From contig CANMSD010000002.1 of NCBI GenBank assembly GCA_947500645.1, positions 496,001 to 560,000 on the forward strand: a stretch of 64,000 nucleotides of DNA. Reading direction: 5' to 3'. The position numbers were made by a program, and so were the translations under genes. Below the pieces are notes generated by a model that searched no databases, had not been told where the DNA came from, and saw nothing but the letters and a program-made list of their open reading frames with translations. Positions 26,001 through 34,075 of this stretch are shown here, one piece after another. Position 1 is the stretch's first letter. Every line of letters starts with the position of its first letter. The DNA comes from an uncultured Erythrobacter sp. (GTDB lineage: Bacteria > Pseudomonadota > Alphaproteobacteria > Sphingomonadales > Sphingomonadaceae).

Positions 26001-26889
26001 TGACATCGGAGGCACCGCGAGCGCGGCTCATGTAGAAATTGACGACTTCCTTGTCGCGCACCTCACTAATCGAAGTGCGTTCGGAATAGCCATCGCGCAC
26101 CGTTGCGACGTCTGCGAGGCGAATGGTCCGATTGCCGCCCAGCTGAATCTGCCGCTGAGCGAGATCGTAGGCTGTCTCATTATTACCGAGAACCCGCAGA
26201 GACTGCCGCGTGCCGCCCACCTCTGCGAGGCCGCCCGCCGCATCGACATTGGACTGGCGTAGCACCCCATTGATTTGCGATGCTGTTACGCCAAGCGCCT
26301 GAATCTTGGCCGGATCGAGGATCACCTCGATTTCGCGGTTTACGCCACCCCAGCGGCCCGTTTCCGCCATGCCGGGAATATCGAGCAAGCGTTTCGCAAC
26401 AGTGTCGTCGATAAACCAGCTTAGCTGCTCGATCGTCATGTCATTGGCTTCGACCGCATAAATACCGAGAAAGCCGCCAGCGACTTGCGCCTTGCTGATG
26501 CGCGGTTCCAGAATGCCGTCGGGCAGGCTGCCGCGCACGGTGTCGATCGCGTTTTTGACCTCCACCACCGCATCATCGGGGTCGGTACCGATCTCAAATT
26601 CGACAAACGTACTGGAATTGCCCTCGCTCGCGGTCGAATTGATTGATTTTACGCCATTGATCGAGCGAACCCCGCTTTCGACCAGTTGGGTGATCTGGTT
26701 TTCGATTTCGGTCGGCGCTGCGCCCGGTTGCGAGATGCTGATCTGCACACCGGGGAATTCGACGTCCGGATTGTTCGTCACATCCATTCGCGAAAAACTG
26801 ATGAGGCCGGCCAGCAAAAGCGCGGTGAACATCACCAGCGGGATTACCGGATTGCGGATCGACCAGGCAGAGATATTGCGGAAATTCAT
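23089..26889 (-). CDS. RND (HAE1/AcrB-type) efflux permease with enlarged central membrane region
   Basis: Proton-driven inner-membrane efflux subunit. It begins like the family (SIRNPVIPLVMFTALLLAGLISFSRM), has two pore/docking duplications, and DDAIVEIENIVRHM with the TM4 aspartates of the proton relay. It is 1266 residues, about 200 longer than usual. The excess (about residues 530-730) sits between the two halves and holds roughly four extra hydrophobic segments (LYVIALFLVVIAILVVPAF, FLLLLAVVIGFVAGWLAF, ILGALVVVTAAAIAGIIAGG, YIVALLTLPLMVSAAF). The C-terminus is Pro-rich. It lies 58 bases downstream of its adaptor. Confidence 0.93.
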   Translation of the reverse strand: MNFRNISAWSIRNPVIPLVMFTALLLAGLISFSRMDVTNNPDVEFPGVQISISQPGAAPTEIENQITQLVESGVRSINGVKSINSTASEGNSSTFVEFEIGTDPDDAVVEVKNAIDTVRGSLPDGILEPRISKAQVAGGFLGIYAVEANDMTIEQLSWFIDDTVAKRLLDIPGMAETGRWGGVNREIEVILDPAKIQALGVTASQINGVLRQSNVDAAGGLAEVGGTRQSLRVLGNNETAYDLAQRQIQLGGNRTIRLADVATVRDGYSERTSISEVRDKEVVNFYMSRARGASDVTVFDEAKAEIEKIQAENPDVTFIPLFNTVVYTESQYSSSMRALIEGALLAVVVVFFFLRDWRATFISAVAIPLSAIPTFWFMDLLGFNLNFLSLLALGLVAGVLVDDAIVEIENIVRHMRMGKSAYEASIDAADEIGLPVVATSFCIVAVFLPVGLMPGISGQFFQNFGLTVVIAVLMSLAVARMITPMLAAYFLAAKGHAAHGEGPWMDRYMRVLGWSLDRSKMLEKREGLPGPKSRWLYVIALFLVVIAILVVPAFAMFGLYNGANVPGFDGLVGLDIPNKVGALVSNDENSFAHGFVAKIFEVFLLLLAVVIGFVAGWLAFMAIRGLAKLLRSEHGVARLFSKILGALVVVTAAAIAGIIAGGVILALGDPAPASATTESSGSAQLDFASLNLAQYIVALLTLPLMVSAAFVAFLGCKRVAKRPGTINYLTSRFYDHRVWMLGLGWFALLVTILLFGQIPAQFQPTIDDANSTVDIEMVPGTTLATTKRVTEQVADILYEQPEVELALERVRIGNASIYITLKDDRERTSIEFEREVGPLLAKIPDARVRFESQSGGFGSGRDLTVMLAGSDPALLEETATTLVEQMKGLNTIVAPRISADINRPEIIITPRENIAAELGVTTIALSQTIRIATLGEIEQNAAKFSLSDRQIPIRVKLSPEARTDLTTIENLPVQTNNGGSVPLGRVADIEFGSGPTAIQRYNQNRRVLVGADLASGVLKGEAQQQVDALPILDNLPQGVIRDVVGEDEWQQELQVNLLIAIIAGVLLVFAVLVLLYKRLMSPLVNMTSLALAPLGGILLIWLVGQAQSMPVYIGILLLLGIVSKNSILLIDFAIEEMETGTEQFKAIMEAGHKRAQPIVMTTVAMTAGMVPTAISLSGDGAWRQPMGIVVIGGLILSTVLTLLIVPAGFSLADSFEKRVGPWLRERMLTYRPGDETSSNQPPVADPAGVKPATPATRLPPGAEPAE

Positions 26890-26947
26890 AACATCACGCC
26901 CGTTCTAGTCCGATTGGCTACAGATCGCTCTTTAGACATATCGCGCC

Positions 26948-28135
26948 TCAGCTTTCCTCGCGCCGCGGATTGACCGTTTCGCCCGGATTGAGGAACCCGC
27001 CAGCCCGCAGCACCACTTGCTCGTTGCCCGACAGCCCTTCGGTAATCGCGATACCCTGACGCGTATTCATGCCTGTGGTTACATCACGGCGAACGGCTTT
27101 ATTCTCATCGTCGACGACATAGACGAAGCTGCCGGCATCATCGGCCAGAACTGCGCTCTCGGGTAGAACCGTGGCTACCAGCGTCCCGCTCTGGATTTCA
27201 GCCGTCGCAAAGCCGCCAGGACGAAGTTCAGGTGCGTAGGCGAGTGCAATACGCGCAGTACCCTGGCGATTCTGCGGATCAATCACGGGCGATAGCTGCC
27301 ACACCTGGCCGGTGAAACTTTTGTCCGAACCACTCGGCACGACCGATGCCTGAACGCCTTGGCCGAGTCTTGCGAGCTGATCCTGACTGAGCTGGGCAAG
27401 CATTTCCATCTCACCGCCGCGTGCGATATTGAACAAAGGTGGTGCGCCTGCACCGACCGTCTGACCAGGTTCAACATTGCGCTCAAGCACCAAGCCGGAA
27501 GCAGGAGCTACAATGTTAAGGCGTGCATTTCTCGCCCGCAATTCGCGCAATTGTGCTTCAGCGACGTTCACGCGTGCGACGGCGGCGTCGCGGGTCGCGG
27601 TCAAGCGGTCGACATCGGCCTTCGAGATGAAACCACGCTCAACCAACTGCAAAGCGCGATCGAGATTGGCTTGAGCGAGATCGGCATCGGCTTTTGCAAC
27701 CGCGATTTGCGCCGCCTGCGCTTGCGCCTGCTGCGACTGAACCGAGCGATCGATCACAGCCAGAACCTGTCCCTGACGGACCCAGTCACCGGCATCAACC
27801 GGGACCGAAACGACCCGACCACCTTCGCCAACCACACCGACGGGCATGGCGCGACGCGCAGCGATGGTTCCGGGCGCGCTGATCATGCCTTCGACGGTCG
27901 TCTGACCGGGAGCAACAACGGTGACAACCGGAGCCTGCGAATTGTCGTCGCCAGCCGCCGCACCGTCATCGCCGGTAAGTACGACGTAAGTGGCGATCGC
28001 CAGCAGCAGACCGATCACGATTATCCCGACCAGCGCAACGCGGCGCGAAATCAGCGGCTTGTCAGCGCGTACGCCGGACAAGTCTGACGGCACGCTGTCA
28101 GCGGCTTCAGCTGTTATCGAACTCTCGTAATTCAT
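26948..28135 (-). CDS. RND efflux periplasmic adaptor (membrane fusion protein)
   Basis: A 395-residue membrane fusion protein linking the RND permease to an outer-membrane channel. It has one N-terminal membrane anchor (VALVGIIVIGLLLAIATYVVL), a biotinyl/lipoyl-like domain (VPVDAGDWVRQGQVLAVID), an alpha-hairpin rich in Gln/Ala (QSQQAQAQAAQIAVAKADADLAQANLDRALQL), beta-barrel and C-terminal domains. ATG at 28135 is preceded by TGAGGA; the track begins at a TTG 6 bases earlier. A TATAAC box is visible upstream on this strand. No outer-membrane channel gene follows. Confidence 0.93.
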   Translation of the reverse strand: MNYESSITAEAADSVPSDLSGVRADKPLISRRVALVGIIVIGLLLAIATYVVLTGDDGAAAGDDNSQAPVVTVVAPGQTTVEGMISAPGTIAARRAMPVGVVGEGGRVVSVPVDAGDWVRQGQVLAVIDRSVQSQQAQAQAAQIAVAKADADLAQANLDRALQLVERGFISKADVDRLTATRDAAVARVNVAEAQLRELRARNARLNIVAPASGLVLERNVEPGQTVGAGAPPLFNIARGGEMEMLAQLSQDQLARLGQGVQASVVPSGSDKSFTGQVWQLSPVIDPQNRQGTARIALAYAPELRPGGFATAEIQSGTLVATVLPESAVLADDAGSFVYVVDDENKAVRRDVTTGMNTRQGIAITEGLSGNEQVVLRAGGFLNPGETVNPRREES

Positions 28136-28293
28136 GGCCAATCCTCAGGCGTCATTTCAAGGGTGTGTTATACTGATAACTCACCTTGCGCAATCCCTCA
28201 TACGCCCGGGGAAAGAATCGGGCAATGCGCGGTTCGACTGATGACTTTGACGATAGACGAGCGGCATGCAGCTTAAGTTCCTAACTCTGCACG

Positions 28294-28329
28294 AAAAAGG
28301 GCGAAGCCGCATATCGCAGCCCCGCCCTT
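28294..28329 (-). terminator. terminator of the GlsB-like gene
   Basis: On the minus strand, AAGGGCG pairs with CGCCCTT around a structured 19-base loop and runs into five T. It begins 25 bases past the stop of the GlsB/YeaQ gene. Confidence 0.75.
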
Positions 28330-28354
28330 CGAATAAGGCTTTGTTTCGCCCTGC

Positions 28355-28621
28355 TTACCGCACGCGGCCACGCTGGATCAGGTTGACGATGCCAAGCAGG
28401 ACGACCGCACCGACCACAGCAACGCCCAGACCGGTCAGCGAGAACTCTTGGACGCTTCCGCTAATTCCGAGCAATGGGCCAACGATTACGTTGCCTACAA
28501 TCGATCCGACACAGCCGACTACGATATTCCAAAAGATGCCCATCGACGCGTCACGGTTCATGACCAGACTGGCCAGCCATCCAGCGACACCGCCAACGAT
28601 AAGCGCAATAATCCAACCCAT
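28355..28621 (-). CDS. GlsB/YeaQ/YmgE family stress-response membrane protein
   Basis: An 88-residue, very hydrophobic protein with three membrane segments. It has the family pattern IIALIVGGVAGWLASLVM, GIFWNIVVGCVGSIVGNVIVGPLLG and a short basic end (LIQRGRVR). Members are small inner-membrane proteins induced by stress; mechanism unknown. ATG at 28621 follows GGAGGAACTATA, a strong ribosome site; the longer track ORF is not needed. It is monocistronic, between a terminator and the sciP gene. Confidence 0.9.
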   Translation of the reverse strand: MGWIIALIVGGVAGWLASLVMNRDASMGIFWNIVVGCVGSIVGNVIVGPLLGISGSVQEFSLTGLGVAVVGAVVLLGIVNLIQRGRVR

Positions 28622-28730
28622 TATAGTTCCTCCTCTGTTGCAACCCCAGTGGCTACATACATGGAAGAACAAGGTCGAGTGGTATTCGGTTCCGAGTGAG
28701 GCCAAATCTGGCGACGCTCAGGCCCCGCGG

Positions 28731-29030
28731 TCAGTATTTCAGCTGGCGTTCGTAGAGGTCGCGATAGTGCTGAATACGGGTCACACGCAGGCCCTGCATA
28801 CCGGAACGGTCGACAGCGCGCTGCCAAGAAGCGAACTCTTCCAGAGTAAGTCCGTAGCGCTCAAGCACTTCATCAATCGTCAGGAGGCCGCCATTTACCG
28901 CAGCCACGACTTCAGCCTTGCGACGCACAACCCAACGTTTGGTCTTGGGCGACGGCAAGTCATCAATCGTCAATGGCTCACCAAGTGGGCCAATGACTTG
29001 TGCGGGGCGGATGTCCTGATTTTCAATCAT
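28731..29030 (-). CDS. sciP: SciP-family (DUF1153) CtrA-inhibitor-like protein
   Basis: A 99-residue helix-turn-helix protein of the DUF1153 family. VIGPLGEPLTIDDLPSPKTKRWVVRRKAEVVAAVNGGLLTIDEVLERYGLTLEEFASWQRAVDRSGMQGLRVTRIQHYR contains the full domain. In Caulobacter, SciP binds CtrA at its promoters and blocks recruitment of RNA polymerase, setting cell-cycle timing. The same role here is by family. It is downstream of, and overlaps by 8 bases, a 125-residue gene of unknown function, so the two are probably co-transcribed. Confidence 0.9.
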   Translation of the reverse strand: MIENQDIRPAQVIGPLGEPLTIDDLPSPKTKRWVVRRKAEVVAAVNGGLLTIDEVLERYGLTLEEFASWQRAVDRSGMQGLRVTRIQHYRDLYERQLKY

Positions 29031-29400
29031 TTACTGTCTCTCGATCGCCTCGTGCCGCGTCGTCATGTAGTTGAGAACCTATGACAACTGAGGCTTTGCG
29101 ACCTTCTAAAGCAATAGGGTTAACAGGCCGTTCGCCTTCATTGATCGCAGCAAAGTAACTGGCTGCCGCATCTCCGAAGCTGGCCACGCTCACAGATCCA
29201 TGCGCCGTCTTGTCGCGTCGCATGACAGCGCGCAGGTCGCGCGCAGCGTTGATTCGTGCAGCTAGTTCGCTCCATCCGATAGCGCGCAGCGCATCGCCAG
29301 CACGCGCATCCGAGCCGTCAACCGGCACGGAGACGCCCGCGTGCGCATAGGCAGCATCTGCCAGCTGGGTGCCTGGAATCGATGGAACGTTTTCGAACAT
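29023..29400 (-). CDS. hypothetical protein upstream of sciP
   Basis: A 125-residue soluble protein without signal peptide or membrane segment. Notable stretches are LRAIGWSELAARINAARDLRAVMRRD and a C-terminal SFGDAAASYFAAINEGERPVNPIALEGRKAS. I do not recognise a named domain. It starts with an ATG at 29400. Its 3' end overlaps the sciP start by 8 bases in a different frame, which suggests translational coupling with that cell-cycle regulator. It may be a conserved partner, but that is inference. Confidence 0.7.
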   Translation of the reverse strand: MFENVPSIPGTQLADAAYAHAGVSVPVDGSDARAGDALRAIGWSELAARINAARDLRAVMRRDKTAHGSVSVASFGDAAASYFAAINEGERPVNPIALEGRKASVVIGSQLHDDAARGDRETVND

Positions 29401-29580
29401 TCCATTGTCTCTAGTGCGAGCTCGTCAATATGAAGTAAAACTCGCGTTTACCTGACCTTAGGAATACTGCGCGGCCCAAAAGCAACAAAATTGCCCTCGA
29501 TTGCCGAGTGGCGACCCTCACGTAAATAGCCCCAAACCACTGGAATAGTGCATCAAGCGCGTGTAAAGGGGCCCTTCTTC

Positions 29581-30747
29581 ATGACCACCAACGCTGTTCT
29601 TGAAAGCCAGTCCGAGTTCGGGCTCGATGCTGCCGCGCTGTTCGATTTGCCGAAACCGGCGAGCGAAAGCCGTATCGTTGTCGCCATGTCGGGCGGGGTC
29701 GACTCCTCTGTAGTCGCAGCTCTAGCGGCAGAATCCGGCGCAGAAGTGGTTGGCATCACTCTGCAGCTTTATGATTATGGCGCAGCGACCGGTCGCAAGG
29801 GAGCCTGCTGTGCAGGCGACGATATTCAGGATGCCCGCGCGGTATGCGATCGGTTGGGCATCGCGCATTACGTGTTCGATCATGAAAGTGCCTTTCGCGA
29901 GGATGTGGTCGAGCAGTTTGCAGACGAATATCTTGCCGGTCGCACCCCGGTGCCTTGCATACGCTGCAATATGGGGCCGAAATTCACAGATCTGTTTCGC
30001 ATGGCACGCGAGCTGGGCGCAGATTGCCTGACGACAGGGCATTATGTCCGCCGTGTCGAAGCGGAAGGCGGACCGCATCTTTATCGTGCGGTCGATCCGG
30101 CGCGCGATCAGTCGTATTTTCTTTACGCCACGACGCAAGAACAGCTCGACTATATCCGCTTCCCGCTCGGCGGTCTGCCGAAAGCGAAAGTGCGAGAGCT
30201 GGCCGAGGCGGCGGGGCTGCGCAATGCGGCCAAGCCCGACAGTCAGGACATCTGCTTTGTTCCCGACGGCAATTACGCCAAGATCGTAAAGTCACTGCGT
30301 CCTGAAGGCGGCGTGCCGGGCAATATTGTCCATGCTCAGACTGGCGAAACTCTAGGTGAACACCAGGGCATCGTTCACTTCACCGTCGGTCAGCGCAAGG
30401 GTTTGGATATCGGCGGTCAGCCTGAGCCGCTCTATGTCGTCGGCCTCGATCCCGAGACGCGTGAAGTGCGTGTCGGCCCCAAAGTCATGCTGGCGATTGA
30501 TGAAGCGCAGTTGATCGAGACCAATCGGATTGGCGGTCTGCCGGATGAGCCGCTGACGGCGAAAGTTCGCAGCCTGGCCAAGCCAGTGCCGATCGAATTA
30601 GTTGGCCCGCTTGGCGACAATGCGCCGGCCACGGTCCGCTTTGCTTCACCGGAATTTGGCGTTGCACCCGGTCAGGCTGCGGTGATCTATTCTGGCGAGC
30701 GAGTCATCGGTGGTGGTTGGATCGACGGAACGCGCGCAGCTGGATGA
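29581..30747 (+). CDS. mnmA: tRNA-specific 2-thiouridylase
   Basis: Inserts sulphur at U34 of tRNA-Lys, -Glu and -Gln using ATP and a persulfide relay. The 388 residues have an N-terminal extension, then the PP-loop [12 protein letters not shown] (about residues 39-50) and a catalytic cysteine in TPVPCIRCN. The second is in [12 protein letters not shown]. The beta-barrel C-terminal domains follow. ATG at 29581 (MTTNAVLES) is preferred over the upstream GTG. It stands alone, convergent with the small gene at 30766. Confidence 0.96.
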   Translation: MTTNAVLESQSEFGLDAAALFDLPKPASESRIVVAMSGGVDSSVVAALAAESGAEVVGITLQLYDYGAATGRKGACCAGDDIQDARAVCDRLGIAHYVFDHESAFREDVVEQFADEYLAGRTPVPCIRCNMGPKFTDLFRMARELGADCLTTGHYVRRVEAEGGPHLYRAVDPARDQSYFLYATTQEQLDYIRFPLGGLPKAKVRELAEAAGLRNAAKPDSQDICFVPDGNYAKIVKSLRPEGGVPGNIVHAQTGETLGEHQGIVHFTVGQRKGLDIGGQPEPLYVVGLDPETREVRVGPKVMLAIDEAQLIETNRIGGLPDEPLTAKVRSLAKPVPIELVGPLGDNAPATVRFASPEFGVAPGQAAVIYSGERVIGGGWIDGTRAAG

Positions 30748-30765
30748 TTTCACGCTACGGCGCGA

Positions 30766-31116
30766 TCACCCTTCCCACTTCTCCAGCACGCAGCCATAGC
30801 CTTCGCGGAAGCTGGCAGTCGTATCCGCCACCAATGGGAAGCGAGCAGTAACGCTCTTGGCGTCCACATCGTCGACTAAAGTGACGATTTCCATTCCGGC
30901 CAGCTTGTCCTTCTCGCAATCTTCAAGGCTGCGGCCCGCTACGAACCGGCACGAACACGCAACGCGCGCTGAGTAGGCCGTACTGACTTCGGCATATCCA
31001 CGAATGGGCTCGCGATAGACCCAGGCAGTGACCGCAATGGCAGCGATTGCGATGAGTAAAAGCCACAAGGCAAAGCGAGACGTCCTGGAAGCGCGTGAAG
31101 AAGCCGAATTTGCCAT
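30766..31116 (-). CDS. small membrane-anchored Cys-containing protein
   Basis: A 116-residue protein with one N-terminal membrane segment (FALWLLLIAIAAIAVTAWVY, about residues 15-34). A short periplasmic domain follows, containing ACSCRFVAGRSLEDCEKDK and a final REGYGCVLEKW; the four cysteines could form two disulfides. I do not recognise a named domain. The ORF extends into the divergent gene, so I use the ATG at 31116, with AAGGA upstream. It lies head-to-head with a serine hydrolase, 34 bases apart, perhaps functionally linked. Confidence 0.65.
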   Translation of the reverse strand: MANSASSRASRTSRFALWLLLIAIAAIAVTAWVYREPIRGYAEVSTAYSARVACSCRFVAGRSLEDCEKDKLAGMEIVTLVDDVDAKSVTARFPLVADTTASFREGYGCVLEKWEG

Positions 31117-31150
31117 TGCCAAGCTGTGGTCCTTGGGGAATTGAGTGCTG

Positions 31151-32305
31151 ATGTCTTTGCGTTCTGCTTCCTCTACCGCCGCCCTAGCTATCCTGTCAGC
31201 CCCTTTGATGGTGCTTTCTGCCTGCGGCGAGGCACCGCCAAGCATACCCGCGCCTTTGAGTGAAGCAGCGCTTGCAGCGATCACCGACAAAGCTGGTGCA
31301 CCGCGCGAACAACTAGCGCGCGAGATCGACGATCTGTTCAGCGCCGAGGGTCTGGGAGAGACACGCGCTATTTTAGTGATGGCGGACGGAGAGCTGGCAG
31401 CCGAACGCTATGGCGACGGCTATGATACCGACACAAGGCATGTCAGCTGGTCCATGGCAAAGACTGTAACCGCCGTGATGGTCGGCATGCTCGTTGCCGA
31501 CGGACGGCTGCGGCTGGACGAGCCAGCACCGGTGGCCATGTGGCAGCGCCAAGGCGATCCGCGCTCCGAGATCACATTGCGCCAATTGCTGCAAATGCGT
31601 AGCGGGCTGCGCCACACCGAGGCGGGCGATCCACCCTATGAATCAGCCGAAGTGAGGATGCTGTTCCTCGACGGACGCGACGACATGGCGCGCTGGGCCA
31701 AGGAGCAGCCGCTTGAAGCGGAGCCGGGCGAGAAATTCGAATACTCCTCGAATACGACAGTGATCCTTGCCGATATTGCGACGCGTGCGCTGACCGGCAG
31801 CGATGATCCTGACACGCGGCGCGAGGCGGTGGCGGAGTATCTCGAGGAGCGCCTGTTCGAGCCGCTCGGGATGGATTCCATGGTGCTGGAATTTGATGCG
31901 TCGGGTACACTGATCGGTGGTAGCTTAATGCATGCCACCGCTCGCGATTGGGCCAAGTTTGGCGAGTTCATGCGCAGGAAGGGTCGCGCGTCCAGCGGCG
32001 AGCAATTGGTGCCAAGTCGATTTATCGAAGCGATGGTGGCATCAAGCCCAACCGCGCCACATTACGGCCTGCAAACATGGCTCAACCGACCGATGGGCGA
32101 GCAAGGCAGCGAATATCCGCACCCGTTGTTTCCTGATCGCGCACCCGCAAGCCTGTTCTCACTGATCGGGCATATGGGGCAGTACGTCCTCGTATCACCC
32201 GAGCAACGAATAACTGTCGTGCGGCTCGGCCATTCGACGACCGAAGAACGCCCGCCCATGCTGCAGCAAGTGGCTGACGTTATGGCGCTTTATCCGGTTA
32301 GGTGA
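31151..32305 (+). CDS. serine hydrolase (beta-lactamase/class C family) lipoprotein
   Basis: A 384-residue penicillin-binding-protein-like hydrolase. Lipobox LSAC puts the lipidated cysteine at residue 25, so it is probably anchored in the envelope. The catalytic SxxK motif is SMAK (residues 101-104) and the YxN equivalent is in FEYSSNTTVI. The C-terminal part shows HMGQYVLVSPE where the third motif would lie. Such proteins act as esterases, peptidases or amidases; true beta-lactamase activity is unlikely to be primary. ATG at 31151 is chosen over a GTG 6 bases earlier. Confidence 0.87.
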   Translation: MSLRSASSTAALAILSAPLMVLSACGEAPPSIPAPLSEAALAAITDKAGAPREQLAREIDDLFSAEGLGETRAILVMADGELAAERYGDGYDTDTRHVSWSMAKTVTAVMVGMLVADGRLRLDEPAPVAMWQRQGDPRSEITLRQLLQMRSGLRHTEAGDPPYESAEVRMLFLDGRDDMARWAKEQPLEAEPGEKFEYSSNTTVILADIATRALTGSDDPDTRREAVAEYLEERLFEPLGMDSMVLEFDASGTLIGGSLMHATARDWAKFGEFMRRKGRASSGEQLVPSRFIEAMVASSPTAPHYGLQTWLNRPMGEQGSEYPHPLFPDRAPASLFSLIGHMGQYVLVSPEQRITVVRLGHSTTEERPPMLQQVADVMALYPVR

Positions 32306-32342
32306 TTTTTTGGCCGAGAGCCAAGCCGCCCGCGTAGGCAGC

Positions 32343-33146
32343 CTATAAGTAAAACGATCCTTCGACCACGGTCACGCACGGTCCTCCAAGCCAGACGCGA
32401 TCGCCGTCGAGCCTGCAGGTCAGATCACCGCCCCGCTGCGATGCCTGATGGGCCGTAAAGCTGTCGCGCCCCAATCGTTCAGCCCAGAATGGAGTCAGCG
32501 CCGCGTGGGCTGAGCCGGTTACGCTGTCCTCGTCTACTCCGGCGCCGGGCACGAAAACCCGACTGACGATATCGGTCTTGTCACCGGGAGCAGTACAGTC
32601 GAACTGGTCGACACCGAATTCGCCCAAAGCACGAAGGTCCGGATCGAGGGCGCGAACCTGCGCTTCGTTTTCGAACAGGAAGATATTATAGAGCGAGTCG
32701 TTGCGATGGACGAGCAAAGGCTCCGCACCCAGAAGCTTGACTGCCTCCGGATGTGGGCGCGGCTCGGTCTTGATAGCGGGAAGCGCAACCTCATACCCCT
32801 CGCCAGACTTTTGCACTTCAAGAGTGCCAGACTTGCGAGTTCGAAAGGCTACGCGATCGCGTCCTTCGCCCCATTCGTGATGAGAGAGCAGCACATGGCC
32901 AGCGGCGAGCGTCGCGTGCCCGCACAGCGCAATTTCATATGTAGGGGTACACCAGCGCAGCTCCCAATCCGCCTCGCCGGTCTCGTCTTTCACAACGAAG
33001 GCGGTCTCTGCGAACATGTTTTCGCCGCCGATTTCCACGAGCACATCATCGGGCAGCCAGTCTTCCAGAACCATAACCGCAGCCTGGTTGCCGCCAAACG
33101 GTCGGTCGGAAAAGGCATCGACATGCCAGTAGGGGATCTTTGACAT
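32343..33146 (-). CDS. PhzF family isomerase/epimerase-like protein
   Basis: A 267-residue member of the PhzF/diaminopimelate-epimerase fold. It shows IPYWHVDAFSDRPFGGNQAAVMVL, the catalytic glutamate in ENMFAETAFVV, CTPTYEIALCGHATLAAGHVLL in the first half and DEDSVTGSAHAALTPFWAERLG in the second. Most such proteins have unknown substrates; no phenazine genes are near. ATG at 33146 overlaps the stop of the cation-transporter gene by one base (TGATG), so pdxH, the transporter and this gene form one operon. Confidence 0.9.
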   Translation of the reverse strand: MSKIPYWHVDAFSDRPFGGNQAAVMVLEDWLPDDVLVEIGGENMFAETAFVVKDETGEADWELRWCTPTYEIALCGHATLAAGHVLLSHHEWGEGRDRVAFRTRKSGTLEVQKSGEGYEVALPAIKTEPRPHPEAVKLLGAEPLLVHRNDSLYNIFLFENEAQVRALDPDLRALGEFGVDQFDCTAPGDKTDIVSRVFVPGAGVDEDSVTGSAHAALTPFWAERLGRDSFTAHQASQRGGDLTCRLDGDRVWLGGPCVTVVEGSFYL

Positions 33147-34075
33147 CAATCTTTCTCCAGTTTGTCGAACTCGTCGGTCTCGGCCAGCGGATTGTCCGGC
33201 TCGTCTACATGGCCCTCAGGGTCGATGTGGATCAGTAGTTCGAGCTTTGGGAAATGTCGTATTAGTTCCTCTTCCACCCGCTCAATGATTTCATGCGACT
33301 CTGCCACTGTCATGTCCCCCGGCATATCGACGTGGAATTGGACGAAGTCGTGCGTGCCGCTGGTCCGGGTGCGTAAATCATGCAGGCTGGCAAGTTCCGG
33401 GAACTGGGCAGCGATTTCGACCAATCGCAAGCGCTCTTCTTCAGGCCACTCGCGATCCATCAAATGGTCGACCGCCTCGCCGGCTGCTCGCCAGGCACCC
33501 CACAGAAGCCAACCCGCGATCGCGAGCCCGAACAAAGGATCAGCGCCGGTGAGGTTGAAGTATTGGTCAAGCACCAGCGCCGCGATAACAGCTAGGTTGA
33601 GCAGTAGATCCGACTGATAATGCACGTGGTCGGCGCCAATCGCCACCGATCCGGTTTTTCGGATCACGTAACGCTGCCAAGTGAGCAGAGCCAAAGTCGC
33701 GACGATGGCGATCGCCGAGACAGCAATGCCGGCATCTGCTGAAGCCGTCTGGCGCCCTTCAACCAAGTGCGTGATCGCACGAAATGCGATGGCCGCAGCC
33801 GATAAGGCAATCAGGATAACCTGGAACATCGCTGCCAAGGATTCCGCCTTGCCGTGACCGAAGCGATGCTTCTCGTCCGGCGGCTGCGCAGCAACGGAAA
33901 CGCCTATCAGAGTCGCGATCGAAGCGATCAAATCGAGCGATGTATCCGCGAGACTGCCCAACATCGCGGTCGAGCCGGTCCGCCATGTCGCCCAAAATTT
34001 CAGTCCGGCAAGAAACAGCGCTGTGGTGATCGATGCAAGCGCCGCGCTGCGTGTAAGGTTTGCCGAGCTACTCAC
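33146..34075 (-). CDS. cation diffusion facilitator transporter (FieF-like)
   Basis: A 309-residue divalent-metal/proton antiporter of the inner membrane. It has six hydrophobic segments with metal-site motifs SLADTSLDLIAS and DHVHYQSDLLLN, and HRFGHGKAESLAA between. A C-terminal cytoplasmic domain carries HDFVQFHVDMPGDMTVAESHEIIERVE. Zinc or iron are likely substrates by family. The start is taken as the GTG at 34075, forming a GTGA overlap with pdxH; the track's TTG at 34099 lies further inside pdxH. Confidence 0.9.
   Translation of the reverse strand: MSSSANLTRSAALASITTALFLAGLKFWATWRTGSTAMLGSLADTSLDLIASIATLIGVSVAAQPPDEKHRFGHGKAESLAAMFQVILIALSAAAIAFRAITHLVEGRQTASADAGIAVSAIAIVATLALLTWQRYVIRKTGSVAIGADHVHYQSDLLLNLAVIAALVLDQYFNLTGADPLFGLAIAGWLLWGAWRAAGEAVDHLMDREWPEEERLRLVEIAAQFPELASLHDLRTRTSGTHDFVQFHVDMPGDMTVAESHEIIERVEEELIRHFPKLELLIHIDPEGHVDEPDNPLAETDEFDKLEKD

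Noticed and set aside
27359-28087. 242-residue plus-strand ORF
   Set aside because: Antisense to the membrane fusion protein.
29401-29580. Spacer between the sciP-linked gene and mnmA
   Set aside because: Examined for RNA genes, palindromes and small ORFs; nothing convincing seen.
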